NCBI GenBank assembly: GCA_013349325.1
Contig: DUZX01000006.1
Span: forward strand, 56,286 to 120,285
From: Desulfuromonadales bacterium
GTDB taxonomy: Bacteria; Desulfobacterota; Desulfuromonadia; Geobacterales; Pseudopelobacteraceae
Length of the DNA: 64,000 nt
Reading direction: 5' to 3'
Part shown: piece after piece, positions 48,169 to 56,414 of the stretch
Numbering within the stretch: the stretch's first letter is position 1
How the letters are laid out: each line of letters begins with the position of its first letter
The notes under the pieces: model-generated
Database searches by the model: none
What the model was told of the DNA's origin: nothing
The model's input: only the letters and a program-made list of their open reading frames with translations
Program-made: the position numbers and the translations under genes

Positions 48169-48460
48169 GGATAATTTCCTTGGTAATAATCTCTCGCGCC
48201 AGCGGTTTTAATGTGCTCTCTATCCCCAGATCGACCGTCTTGCCGAACTGCTCTTCAAGATAGCGCCTGACAGCTAAAAAGTTGCTTAACGACTTCTTTT
48301 CCGGCTTCAGTTCTATGGCAATATCGATATCGGAATCTTCCCTCGCCTCTCCCCTGGCATAGCTGCCGAAGAGACCAACACTCACGACACCAAAGCGCTG
48401 CGCCAGCTCACCTTTGTGCGTCTGCAAGAACGTAATGATATCATTTCTGTTATTAACCAT
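48161..48460 (-). CDS. mntA: MntA-type nucleotidyltransferase antitoxin
   Basis: 99 residues from the ATG at 48460; longer upstream reading is not supported by SD. Polymerase-beta-type fold with GLFGSYARGEAREDSDIDIA (GSX10DXD), which is the AMP-transferring core. Expected to modify and silence HepT. First gene of the pair. Confidence 0.9.
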   Translation of the reverse strand: MVNNRNDIITFLQTHKGELAQRFGVVSVGLFGSYARGEAREDSDIDIAIELKPEKKSLSNFLAVRRYLEEQFGKTVDLGIESTLKPLAREIITKEIIHA

Positions 48461-48620
48461 ACCGCCGCCAAATATGTTTGATTTCGGGGAATATACGTGT
48501 GCATTGGTCAAAAAGCAAGAGAGGCGATCAATGTCAAGCGAATATTCCGGGGACATCCGCAGCGCATCATCGTTTGACAAAAAAAGAGCGGAGTCGAAAC
48601 CCCGTGCCTATTCTCAATCA

Positions 48621-48761
48621 CGTACCGGGCATCTCTTTCAAGGCCGATATAAGGCGCTGCTTATAGATGCTGACACGTATCTGCTTGAACTCGTACGGTA
48701 TATTTATTTGAATCCGGTTCGAGCCGGAATTGTGGCTGCTGCAGATGAATATCGGCGCTAG
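48621..48761 (+). pseudogene. C-terminal fragment of RAYT transposase
   Basis: Reads RTGHLFQGRYKALLIDADTY then LLELVRYIYLNPVRAGIV, which is the diagnostic RAYT block; it stops shortly after at 48759-48761, short of the normal C-terminus. Upstream in frame the similarity ends near 48600. Missing the catalytic HxH and most of the N-terminal half, so it is not active. Confidence 0.82.
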
Positions 48762-48848
48762 GTAAAGCTGCACAGAGAATTACAGGTGATGTTAGTACGC
48801 GGCGGCTGGTATCAGAACTGGTTGATGCCATGCGAACCAATGGATGTG

Positions 48849-48899
48849 AATGTCCGAAACACTAACCTGACCCCAGAGATTTCTGACCCCAGAGATTTC
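48849..48899 (-). repeat. REP-like repeats (right end of RAYT element, inverted)
   Basis: AATGTCCGAAAC, ACCTGACCCCAGAGAT and a second TGACCCCAGAGAT form the inverted counterpart of the 46961-47038 repeats. They lie about 90 bases after the transposase fragment, as expected for a RAYT flanked by inverted REP sequences. Confidence 0.75.
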
Positions 48900-48957
48900 C
48901 CGATCCATAGCTCTCAGTCAAGACGGCTGGAATTGTTTAAGCGTAAAGTAGAACTGA

Positions 48958-50232
48958 TCACAAAGCGAACAGCGGCACAAAATGAACCATTGTCCGGTCA
49001 ATCGTTATGCTGCAGGAAAGAGAACTATTCACTACTACCGCTGTTGCTGGTGAAAAAGCGCTTATGAAACTCCGCAGAGAACGGGAGACTGCCGGTCGTT
49101 TCAGAGCTCCTTCCTTTACTTCAATCGGAAGCGGCATTCCATCCTGAATGACGACAAAATCAACTTCCGCACCTCCGGCGGTTCGCCAGAAAAAGAGAGT
49201 TTCGTTTGGGATAAACTGTTTCTTCAATTCGCTGAAGACAAAATTTTCAATTTGTGCGCCATCAGGAACATACGTCGGTTGAATCGCACCACGTGCAATG
49301 TTACGCAGGCCAATGTCGTTAAAATAGACCCTCGGCATTTTGGTCAGCTCTTTACGTTGATTTGAATGCCACGGACGCAGCTGGGTCATAATGTAGGTCT
49401 GCTCCAGCAGAAACAGGTATTTTTTTACCGTGTTGATGCTCAAGCCTACCGTAACTGAAAGCTCATTGATATTAACCAGATTGCCGCACTGTCCGGCAAG
49501 TAACTGGAGCAGGCGGTTATATCCCATGACATCTTCAATATTGGCGATGTCCTTGATGTCTTTTCTGATATATGAGGTGTGAATATCGCGCAGCAACGCC
49601 TGTTTCCGTTCTGCATCCCCATAGAGCGTAACGCCGGGAAATCCTCCCCAGGCAAGATAATCTGCAAGATGAGGCGAAAGAATACTGTTAGCAAGCGCGG
49701 CATTCTCATTTGGGCCTTTTGCCACGGTATCCGCCAGGGAACCGGTATTCTCTTTTACCCGTAAGGCGTTAGAGTCGCGAAAAAGGAGAAACTCCCTGAA
49801 ACTCAAGGTATCAAGCTCAAATAGCACCTTGCGGCCAGCAAGACTGTCGCTGAATTTGGAACGGATCTCCAGTGATGACGAACCTGAAACCAACAATTTG
49901 ATGTGCGGGTGATGATCGTGCAGCAGTTTGAGCAGATTGGAAGGATTTTCGAGATACTGGATTTCGTCAATAGCAACAACAACCCGACGGGAAAAGTCAG
50001 CGCCCAGCAGCTTGAGGTATCCGATTAGCGCATCCACACCTTTATTGCAGATGGAAAGCAGGTTTATATCCTCAAGATCAAGGTAGAACGACTGCGACTC
50101 CTCAGACAGACTCTCCAATGCTAATCGGATGATGGATGTCTTGCCGACTTGACGCATGCCGGTCACAACGATAACTTCTGAGCCATCAAGAAACCGGACT
50201 ATTGTTGACAGCAATGACCTTTTATTCAACAT
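48958..50232 (-). CDS. AAA ATPase with DUF4143 domain
   Basis: 424 residues: N-terminal AAA_14-type ATPase (Walker A GMRQVGKTS at 25-33, Walker B VVAIDEIQYLENP) and C-terminal DUF4143 domain ending in a nuclease-like ...GGAEVDFVVIQDG...PIEVKEG, with acidic and Lys residues spaced like a PD-(D/E)XK core. Proteins of this type are widespread in mobile regions and their function is unsettled. The gene sits alone, downstream of the second YecR copy on the same strand with 234 bases between. Confidence 0.88.
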   Translation of the reverse strand: MLNKRSLLSTIVRFLDGSEVIVVTGMRQVGKTSIIRLALESLSEESQSFYLDLEDINLLSICNKGVDALIGYLKLLGADFSRRVVVAIDEIQYLENPSNLLKLLHDHHPHIKLLVSGSSSLEIRSKFSDSLAGRKVLFELDTLSFREFLLFRDSNALRVKENTGSLADTVAKGPNENAALANSILSPHLADYLAWGGFPGVTLYGDAERKQALLRDIHTSYIRKDIKDIANIEDVMGYNRLLQLLAGQCGNLVNINELSVTVGLSINTVKKYLFLLEQTYIMTQLRPWHSNQRKELTKMPRVYFNDIGLRNIARGAIQPTYVPDGAQIENFVFSELKKQFIPNETLFFWRTAGGAEVDFVVIQDGMPLPIEVKEGALKRPAVSRSLRSFISAFSPATAVVVNSSLSCSITIDRTMVHFVPLFAL

Positions 50233-50466
50233 TTTAAGTCACCATACTGATATTTTTTCCATCTAAATAACATATGGTGAAGCTGATTGCAATCATCAGA
50301 ATATGATCCCACAAACGGCAGGTGAATCATCTTGTCTCTGCTATTGTTCATCCGGGGGGTGTTCCGCAAAGACCTCACGAGCATGGTGCATTTCAGCCCT
50401 GATTCAAAATTGTTCATATAAATCCTCCATTTCTTTATTAGCAAATATTCCGCTCCACCCGCCAAT

Positions 50467-50775
50467 TCATCTCCCGGTACACTGAAAATTGGCAAACACT
50501 CTCCATGCAACACATCCGTACTGATTTCGTGCCGTACATTGTTGATGAGCGCCGCCGAATGCTTCGGAACCTGTGTACCCCCATGCGCGACATCGCTCGG
50601 AAGCCAGCTTAACTCCTTGATCCGGTTCAAATTGAGGCTTCTCAAACGCGCCGTATTCAAACGCAAGTCGCACTGTGCCATCTGCCCGACTGCCACCAAT
50701 TGCGCTCCACTGTTTTGGGGTTGCGCAACCGGCAACTGAGACCATAATAAACACCAATAAAATCCTGAACATCAT
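50467..50775 (-). CDS. YecR-like lipoprotein, copy 2
   Basis: 102 residues, near identical to copy 1 at 47254 (about ten differences, among them Gly to Asp near residue 55 and Pro to Gln near residue 80). Lipobox SVAGC; Cys-rich C-terminus. The start is one of several adjacent ATGs behind SD GGGAGG. Similarity between copies continues through the leader upstream and about 50 bases downstream, so this is a segment duplication of about 0.45 kb and not two independently acquired genes. Confidence 0.83.
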   Translation of the reverse strand: MMFRILLVFIMVSVAGCATPKQWSAIGGSRADGTVRLAFEYGAFEKPQFEPDQGVKLASERCRAWGYTGSEAFGGAHQQCTARNQYGCVAWRVFANFQCTGR

Positions 50776-50827
50776 CACCATCCTCCCTTTCCAGCCCGAA
50801 GGCAGAAGATCACAAAATCGCTTGTGT

Positions 50828-50880
50828 GATGCCAGTATCCGGCATGCAGATGACAGGTGGTGTCGTATTTTAAAATTATT
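50828..50880 (-). repeat. Shared leader repeat, copy 2
   Basis: Near-identical to the block at 47605-47654 (CCAGTATCCGGCATGCA, then GACAGGTGGTGTCGTATTTT at 50852-50871). On the minus strand it begins with an AT-rich stretch (AATAATTTTAAAATAC) that could be the -10 region. Confidence 0.75.
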
Positions 50881-50972
50881 TTAGTTGGGGAGTTTTTTTG
50901 TGGCGGGAGAGAACGGAAATCAAAAGCGGAGACAGGAGTTGCATTCAGACAATTCTGTTCTGATGGAGCTGC

Positions 50973-51257
50973 TTAGAATCTTTCAGGCCAGAGTCGAGCG
51001 CTGTGTAACAACCGTAGAATATGGATAGATTCTTTTTTGATGCGATAGGCAGCTATATAAGGGGTACGGACAATCACCGGTTCCCGTGTCCCCTTAACTC
51101 GTCCCGGACGCCCTTGATGACGATTATCCAGCAGTCCGGCCACCTGACTTTCAATCTCATCACCCTGCTCTATAGCAGCGAACGGGTTGTCTTCAGCAAT
51201 GTAGTCTATGATTTCATCAAAATCATTCTGCGCCTGAGGGAGCCATTCCAGCTTCAT
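50973..51257 (-). CDS. RelE/ParE family toxin
   Basis: 94 residues from the ATG at 51257, overlapping the antitoxin stop by four bases. MKLEWLPQAQNDFDEIIDYI and the C-terminal VIVRTPYIAAYRIKKESIHI then LRLLHSARLWP fit the RelE/ParE superfamily. The basic and aromatic C-terminal residues are retained, so toxicity is plausible. Target (mRNA or gyrase) not determinable. Confidence 0.88.
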   Translation of the reverse strand: MKLEWLPQAQNDFDEIIDYIAEDNPFAAIEQGDEIESQVAGLLDNRHQGRPGRVKGTREPVIVRTPYIAAYRIKKESIHILRLLHSARLWPERF

Positions 51258-51580
51258 ACTGCCGGCTTCCCAATCCGTTTGACCAATGCCTGCCGTTTTG
51301 ACGCCCACTGGTCACGAACAGTTGTGTGAGGTACAAATACGGTCTCCGGCTTGTCAGCTTCAGTCAGTGCCGCCTGCACCTGGGTGCGGAACCAACGATC
51401 ATGGTCAAGGGCCTCAGCTTTTGGTAATTTCACCTGAAAGGGGAGCCCTTTTTCGATTACTACCTGATGGAGAAAAAGGCGAATTGCTTCACTCATTGTG
51501 AGGCCAAAGCGCTCAAGCAGTAACTGAGCTTCCAACTTGATGCTGCTGTCAATACGTGAGCGGATAACGGTTTCTGACAT
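51254..51580 (-). CDS. RelB/DinJ-type antitoxin
   Basis: 108 residues from the ATG at 51580 (SD GGAGG, 8 bases). The ribbon-helix-helix start SETVIRSRIDSSIKLEAQ then LLLERFGLTMSEAIRLFLHQ is the RelB/DinJ DNA-binding core; the C-terminal ~50 residues, longer than usual, should wrap the toxin. Expected to repress its own operon. Confidence 0.88.
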   Translation of the reverse strand: MSETVIRSRIDSSIKLEAQLLLERFGLTMSEAIRLFLHQVVIEKGLPFQVKLPKAEALDHDRWFRTQVQAALTEADKPETVFVPHTTVRDQWASKRQALVKRIGKPAV

Positions 51581-51651
51581 GGTACTCACCTCCTGCAGTG
51601 TGTAGCCACAATGTAGCGCATAGTATGTCGCTTTTCAATCACATAAGATTA

Positions 51652-52557
51652 TTAACAGCCAACCCGCTCCAGATACCTCCGTAAATCCTTCTCCAACTCC
51701 TTCTGCAATCCCTCCGGACTGATGATACGGATGTGCGGAATCCAGTAGCGCACAATTGGCAGCACCTGGTTTTCGTGACCAACCTTGGCAGATACAATGA
51801 GACCGCCATCTTCCAATTCCTTTTCGATAATCTGATTTGCAATGAGCTTACGGCGCTTGAAGTATCCGGCAATCTCACGGGTAATCTGGAGGACAATTTC
51901 CCTCTTCTCCTCACCCAGCCAGATGCCATCTTCCTCTTTCAACATTGCATCCACCTTCAGATCACCGGCAAAGCGGCTATCGAGAAGGGTTACCCGCTCT
52001 ATCCTGGCAAAAGAGAAGGTCTTAAGCTTGTCGCCATCCCGCGCAACGAGATACCAGATCCCCTTGTGATTCATCAGCTTGAACGGTGCAACGGCTGTAT
52101 ATGATTTATCGCCATCATCCCTGGCGTAATTGAAGGAGATATGGCTGCGAGCAACAATCGCCCGCTCCAACATGCGGAATATTTCCTCTTTACCGGCCAG
52201 ATCTTCATAATTATGCCCTTTGACCAGAAGCGCCGACTGAATACGGTTATCAAATATGTCACCCAAAAAGTCGTCCGAAAGAGACGGAAACAAGCCGCGC
52301 ACACCTGCCAGACCGGCGAAACGCTCAATGTCACGGGTACTGAGCCTGCCGAGGTATGCAGGTTCGAGGTGATAGCGACCATCGGTTTTCTGCAAGGGTA
52401 GGTAAGCGAACCTCACATTGAGATCACGCTGGACGGTACGCATATTAACGCCGAATTCATCCGCAAGTGCCAAAGGGTCAAGCTTCTCCCCCTGGTTCAG
52501 CTTGATCAGAATTTGTGCAAGTCGATACACGAGGGTGTCATGATTGCCGGTTGTCAT
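51652..52557 (-). CDS. WYL-domain transcriptional regulator
   Basis: 301 residues: N-terminal winged helix (LVYRLAQILIKLNQGEKL; LADEFGVNMRTVQRDLN) and WYL domain with YTAVAPFKLMNHKGIWYLVA (about 150-175), then a C-terminal WCX region. WYL proteins bind nucleic acids or small ligands and often regulate defence or stress genes. It could control the neighbouring toxin-antitoxin genes. Single transcription unit; stop lies near an A/T-rich gap. Confidence 0.9.
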   Translation of the reverse strand: MTTGNHDTLVYRLAQILIKLNQGEKLDPLALADEFGVNMRTVQRDLNVRFAYLPLQKTDGRYHLEPAYLGRLSTRDIERFAGLAGVRGLFPSLSDDFLGDIFDNRIQSALLVKGHNYEDLAGKEEIFRMLERAIVARSHISFNYARDDGDKSYTAVAPFKLMNHKGIWYLVARDGDKLKTFSFARIERVTLLDSRFAGDLKVDAMLKEEDGIWLGEEKREIVLQITREIAGYFKRRKLIANQIIEKELEDGGLIVSAKVGHENQVLPIVRYWIPHIRIISPEGLQKELEKDLRRYLERVGC

Positions 52558-52586
52558 ATCGTAACCTTAAAATTGCGTGTTTTTGA

Positions 52587-52754
52587 TTATTTACTTGGGT
52601 ATACTCGGCTGCAATCACCCCAATAATAGATTGTGCCTGAACTGGAGTAAGATATGCTGGTAGGCGCCTGACTCGTATCAACACCTTCACAGGAATTACC
52701 GCTGCCACAGCCTGCGAGCATTGCGATTATCAGTAGCAAAGAGAAATTTTTCAT
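52587..52754 (-). CDS. Small lipoprotein with island leader
   Basis: 55 residues from the ATG at 52754 (SD AAGGAGG). Lipoprotein signal with lipobox MLAGC (Cys at 14), then a short Ser/Tyr-rich mature part with Cys at two further positions (NSCEGVDTS, GDCSRVY). No family recognised. It shares the leader repeat at 52790-52842 with the YecR copies, so it may be co-regulated with them. Confidence 0.68.
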   Translation of the reverse strand: MKNFSLLLIIAMLAGCGSGNSCEGVDTSQAPTSISYSSSGTIYYWGDCSRVYPSK

Positions 52755-52789
52755 GACCTGCCTCCTTGGATGACACAAATTCTTCTGAA

Positions 52790-52842
52790 TGTGTAACCAG
52801 TATCCGCCAGGCGCATGACAGGTGGTGTCGTATTTTAAAATT
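52790..52842 (-). repeat. Shared leader repeat, copy 3
   Basis: Contains ACCAGTATCCGCCAGGC and GACAGGTGGTGTCGTATTTT (52817-52836) followed by an A/T-rich stretch. Third copy of the block also seen at 47605 and 50828, each ahead of a lipoprotein gene on the minus strand. Confidence 0.75.
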
Positions 52843-52859
52843 ATTATTTTACGGACTTA

Positions 52860-53122
52860 TAAGTATGCCCAATTAACATTATGTTTACGCGTCAACGGCA
52901 CTCATGATATTTCCGGCAATATGAAATTACAGCTTGTCCTTGAAATCAATGTGCTCGCGACTGATTTTCCGGGGGAAATAGGGGCATCCATATGCCCCCA
53001 CAATCCAGATAGCCTGCTGACAACTATCAGCACAAAATCCTCTTAATAAAAATCGTAACTGTCACACTCAAACGCTTATGAAATCTCTCGATGACCCCGC
53101 AGACCATACCCGAACTATAAGG
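52860..53122. other. Intergenic stretch without recognisable gene
   Basis: 263 bases, AT-richer than the flanks. A short plus-strand open frame exists (to 53046) but has no SD and no family-like sequence, so it is not called. No hairpin with a T-run was noticed. Confidence 0.5.
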
Positions 53123-53806
53123 TCAGCGCGCCCCGAAAATCGCCGTGCCAACCCGCACCAGTGTGGCACCCTCCTGAATGGCCGCCTCAAAATCACCCGA
53201 CATGCCCATTGAAAGCTCCCGCATCTCGACGCCTGCAATCTGCTCGGCGGCAATCGCCTGCGACAAGCAGCGCAGTTCTGCAAAACAGGGGCGGGCCGCC
53301 TCGGGGTCGTCAAAGAAGGGGGGCATGGTCATCAACCCCAGCACGCGTACGTTCGGCAATTGAGCGCATGCCCGTATCAGATGCAACGCACCCGCCGCAG
53401 TTGTCCCCGACTTGGAAGCTTCGCCGGAAATATTTACCTGTACCAGAATGTTGCAGACACTGCCCAGTCTGCCCCATTGACGGTCAATCTCTTCGGCCAG
53501 CGCCAGCCGGTCGACCGAATGGATCAGCGCCACTTTTCCGGCGATATATTTAACCTTGTTGCTCTGCAGATGGCCGATAAAGTGCCATTCCACCGGATCC
53601 TGAACCTCGACCGTCTTGGCGGCGAACTCCTGGACGTAGTTTTCACCGAAGAGTAGCTGTCCGGCAGCACAAGCTTCCGAAATATCAGCTGCCGGACGGG
53701 TCTTTGAGACCGCCACCAGCCGGATCCCGTCCGGATTGCGACCGGCAGACCCGGCTGCCGTACGGATGCGTCGGTGAATTTCGGCGAGGTTATCTGAAAT
53801 GCTCAT
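53123..53806 (-). CDS. yggS: PLP homeostasis protein YggS
   Basis: 227 residues, single TIM-barrel PLP-binding protein. The PLP Lys lies in LVAVSKTRP (about 36), with GENYVQEF, EWHFIGHLQSNK and a C-terminal MRELSMGMSGDFEAAIQEG as in the family (phosphate-binding). Has no known catalytic activity but affects vitamin B6 and amino acid balance. Head gene order maf-yggS on the minus strand, 6 bases apart. Confidence 0.95.
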   Translation of the reverse strand: MSISDNLAEIHRRIRTAAGSAGRNPDGIRLVAVSKTRPAADISEACAAGQLLFGENYVQEFAAKTVEVQDPVEWHFIGHLQSNKVKYIAGKVALIHSVDRLALAEEIDRQWGRLGSVCNILVQVNISGEASKSGTTAAGALHLIRACAQLPNVRVLGLMTMPPFFDDPEAARPCFAELRCLSQAIAAEQIAGVEMRELSMGMSGDFEAAIQEGATLVRVGTAIFGAR

Positions 53807-53812
53807 CGCAAT

Positions 53813-54397
53813 TTACCCTAATGCCTGCATGGTCTGCAGCACTTCGTACAACTCCGTCATCGGCAGGCCGATGACGTTGCTGTATGATCCGTTGATGGCA
53901 CGCACAAAATGAATGGCGCCCCCCTGGATGGCGTAGGCACCAGCTTTATCCATCGGGCAGCCGCTGGCGATATAGGCGTTGATTTCATCCTCCGTCAGCT
54001 CTTTGAAGGTCACCTCGGTTGTGACGCTGCGGCTGATGTGAATACCGCTGACCTTGTCAAACACGGTGAAGCCGGTAATAACCTCATGATCACGACCGGA
54101 GAGTGACGTCAGCATCCGGAGTGCATCGGCGGCATCGACCGGCTTGCCGAGAATGGCACCCTCCAGAACCACGATCGTGTCGGCTCCGATAAAAAAACGT
54201 CCCGGGGTCAGGGCGGCAACGGCGTCCGCTTTTTCGCGCGACAGCCGCAGAACGTGATCAATCGCGACTTCTCCCGGCAGCGGCGCCTCACAGATATCAG
54301 CCGGACAGACCGAGAACGGGATACCGGCCAGCGACATCAGCTCCGTGCGTCGCGGTGAAGCGGATGCCAGAATAATGGTGCCATGCTCACGGGACAT
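53813..54397 (-). CDS. maf: Maf nucleoside triphosphate pyrophosphatase
   Basis: 194 residues from the ATG at 54397, overlapping the previous stop by 11 bases. LASASPRRTELMSLAGIPF at the start, then GADTIVV and GKPVDAADALRMLTSLSGRDH as in Maf/YhdE proteins, which hydrolyse dTTP, UTP or modified nucleotides and limit their use. Subfamily specificity is not certain from these motifs. Confidence 0.94.
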   Translation of the reverse strand: MSREHGTIILASASPRRTELMSLAGIPFSVCPADICEAPLPGEVAIDHVLRLSREKADAVAALTPGRFFIGADTIVVLEGAILGKPVDAADALRMLTSLSGRDHEVITGFTVFDKVSGIHISRSVTTEVTFKELTEDEINAYIASGCPMDKAGAYAIQGGAIHFVRAINGSYSNVIGLPMTELYEVLQTMQALG

Positions 54398-54695
54398 CGT
54401 TATCACCATTGCGGGCATTTTCGGCAGCTTCCCTGCGCCGGATCTGCTGCTCTTCAAGTGCCTTGTGCTCAGCCTCCATCTCCTGCCAATGTTTGGTCCA
54501 ATCGCGCTTGCGAACCTTGTGCAGCACGAAAACGCCGGGGATGATGACGATACCCCAGAAGATGTTCATCGCCATGTCGTTCATAATACCGTAGACCAGC
54601 GAGGCGATGCCCATTACCAGCAGAAACGCTTCCATTGAGAGGATGCGACCGATCAGTGAGGCTTCCTGGCGTTCCTTGTTCGGATCCTGTGTCAT
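54387..54695 (-). CDS. Small membrane protein with charged tail, unknown
   Basis: 102 residues. Two hydrophobic helices near 21-41 and 43-60 (MEAFLLVMGIASLVYG, FWGIVIIPGVFVLH) and then a highly charged helix with coiled-coil character (RDWTKHWQEMEAEHKALEEQ). No recognised family. Sits between glcD-like (4-base overlap upstream) and maf (overlap downstream), so it is part of the same transcript. Confidence 0.75.
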   Translation of the reverse strand: MTQDPNKERQEASLIGRILSMEAFLLVMGIASLVYGIMNDMAMNIFWGIVIIPGVFVLHKVRKRDWTKHWQEMEAEHKALEEQQIRRREAAENARNGDNDVP

Positions 54696-56083
54696 TCGAG
54701 CTCCCTCCAGGGAAACATTTTACCGGGGTTGAGGATGTTGTTCGGGTCGAGTGCAGCTTTGATGGCCTTCATGGCGCCGATCTGCTGCGGTGAAAGTTCC
54801 AGCTCGATGTAGGGTGCCTTGGAGAGGCCGACTCCATGTTCGCCCGACATGGTGCCATTCAGGTCAAGCGCGGCCTGGAATACGTCCCGGATGGCATCGT
54901 GCGCCTTTTCCTCCATGCCGGGGATCTCCTTGTCGATCATGATGTTGACGTGGATATTGCCGTCGCCGGCGTGGCCGAAGTTGACAATCGGAATATCGTA
55001 TCTGGCCTGGATCTTCTCGATGGTGCGGATGATGTCGGGTACCTTGCTGCGCGGCACGACGATATCTTCGTTGTATTTGGTGGGGTTGATGTCGCGCAGA
55101 GACGGCGACACGAGCCGACGCACCCGCCAGAGCTCTTCCGATTCGGCGGCATCCCTGGCTGCCCGGAACTGCACCAGGCCGAGCGGTTTGATCAGTTCAT
55201 GGATCTGTGCCGCCTGTTTTTCGATCAGGTCACGGTCGCCATCCACCTCGATCAGGAGCACCGCCCGTCCTTCAGCCGGAATTCCCAGGTTAAAACGCCG
55301 CTCGACGCATTGCAGTGTGGCATAATCCATAAATTCCAGCGTGGTCGGAATGATCTTGGCTCCGATAATCGTCGAAACAGCTTTGGCGGCCCCGTCAATC
55401 GAATCGAAGATCGTCAGCATGGTTTTTTTGGCATCCGGAAAGGGGAGAATCTTGAAGATGATTTTGGTGATGACCCCCAAGGTCCCTTCACTGCCGCACA
55501 AGAGGCGGGTCATGTCGTAACCGACGACCGCCTTGTAGGTTTCACCGCCGGTGCGGATAATCTCGCCGGTCGGTAGTACCAGTTCCAGCCCCATAACGAA
55601 GTCGCGTGTGACGCCGTATTTGACGCAGCGCGGTCCGCCGGCATTCTCGGCCACGTTGCCCCCCAGGGTTGAAAACTTGAGCGAGGCCGGATCGGGAGGA
55701 TAGAAAAAACCCAGTTTCTCGACCGCCAGCTGAAACTGCTCGGTGACGACACCCGGTTCGACTTCGGCAACCAGATTTTCAGTATCAATGCGCAGGATAC
55801 GGTTCATGCGGGTTGTAACCAGTACGACACCGCCCCCCTTGGGGAGCGCCCCGCCGGTAAAACCGCTGCCGGCTCCGCGCGGGAAGACCGGGAAGCGTTC
55901 GCTGTTGGCCAGTTTCAGCACGGCGGAGACCTCTTCGGCATTGGCCGGGTGTACGACGGCAACCGGAAGAAATTCCATCTGCGTGGCGTCATAACCGTAG
56001 CAGATCATATCCTGTTTGCTGGTGGTGATATTATCGGCGCCGACGATGTCGGTCAGCTGTTTGATCAGTTCGGCTGCAAGCAT
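54692..56083 (-). CDS. FAD-linked oxidase, glycolate oxidase GlcD/D-lactate dehydrogenase type
   Basis: 463 residues from the ATG at 56083 (SD AAGGA); a TTG two codons earlier is possible. FAD_binding_4 domain with FPRGAGSGFTGGALP and GGNVAENAGGPRCVKYGVT, then the FAD-oxidase C domain with ...FGHAGDGNIHVNI and GTMSGEHGVGLSK. Oxidises a 2-hydroxy acid such as glycolate or D-lactate. No GlcE/GlcF partners are adjacent, so the electron acceptor is unknown. Confidence 0.9.
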   Translation of the reverse strand: MLAAELIKQLTDIVGADNITTSKQDMICYGYDATQMEFLPVAVVHPANAEEVSAVLKLANSERFPVFPRGAGSGFTGGALPKGGGVVLVTTRMNRILRIDTENLVAEVEPGVVTEQFQLAVEKLGFFYPPDPASLKFSTLGGNVAENAGGPRCVKYGVTRDFVMGLELVLPTGEIIRTGGETYKAVVGYDMTRLLCGSEGTLGVITKIIFKILPFPDAKKTMLTIFDSIDGAAKAVSTIIGAKIIPTTLEFMDYATLQCVERRFNLGIPAEGRAVLLIEVDGDRDLIEKQAAQIHELIKPLGLVQFRAARDAAESEELWRVRRLVSPSLRDINPTKYNEDIVVPRSKVPDIIRTIEKIQARYDIPIVNFGHAGDGNIHVNIMIDKEIPGMEEKAHDAIRDVFQAALDLNGTMSGEHGVGLSKAPYIELELSPQQIGAMKAIKAALDPNNILNPGKMFPWRELE

Positions 56084-56240
56084 GGACAATCCTTTTCATG
56101 AAGATTTAGAGCGCACGATACATGAAACAGCGGTAACTCTGCAAGGTTGTTGTATGAGCCGCTTATATCGAACCTGTTCAAGATCAGGTAAAATTGCTCT
56201 TGACAGAGTTCAGCAGTCACAACTAGAGTGGCTTTTCAAT

Positions 56241-56338
56241 AAAGGGGAGTAGCTATCAGCCGGAGAAATGGCTGACCCCATGCCCGTCAACACAGCCTCA
56301 CGGCTCGGGCTGGGACGATAACCATCGCAAGCAAGACC
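56241..56338 (+). promoter_or_regulatory. yybP-ykoY manganese riboswitch
   Basis: AAAGGGGAGTAGCT at the start, GCCCGTCAACACAGCC in the middle and GGGCTGGGACGATAACC near the end are the conserved elements of the Mn2+-sensing yybP-ykoY RNA. The gene downstream is terC, a usual target of this class. Confidence 0.9.
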
Positions 56339-56378
56339 TTTATCCAATGCGTATTTCGCCGTGGGTAAAGGTCTTTTT
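56335..56378 (+). terminator. Riboswitch-linked terminator before terC
   Basis: AAGACCTTTA(T)CC ... GG(G)TAAAGGTCTT followed by TTTTATT. The stem overlaps the end of the Mn aptamer region, as expected for a riboswitch-controlled terminator. Confidence 0.8.
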
Positions 56379-56414
56379 TATTATCAGATTACGAAATTCA
56401 GGAGGGTTTCAACA

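Noticed and set aside
50226..50416. 63-residue frame downstream of YecR copy 2 with SD GGAGG
   Set aside because: The SD comes with the duplicated segment and the protein has no family-like or hydrophobic pattern; likely fortuitous.
52822..53046. Plus-strand open frame of 74 codons in the gap before yggS
   Set aside because: No SD, no domain, and it crosses the leader repeat; treated as non-coding.
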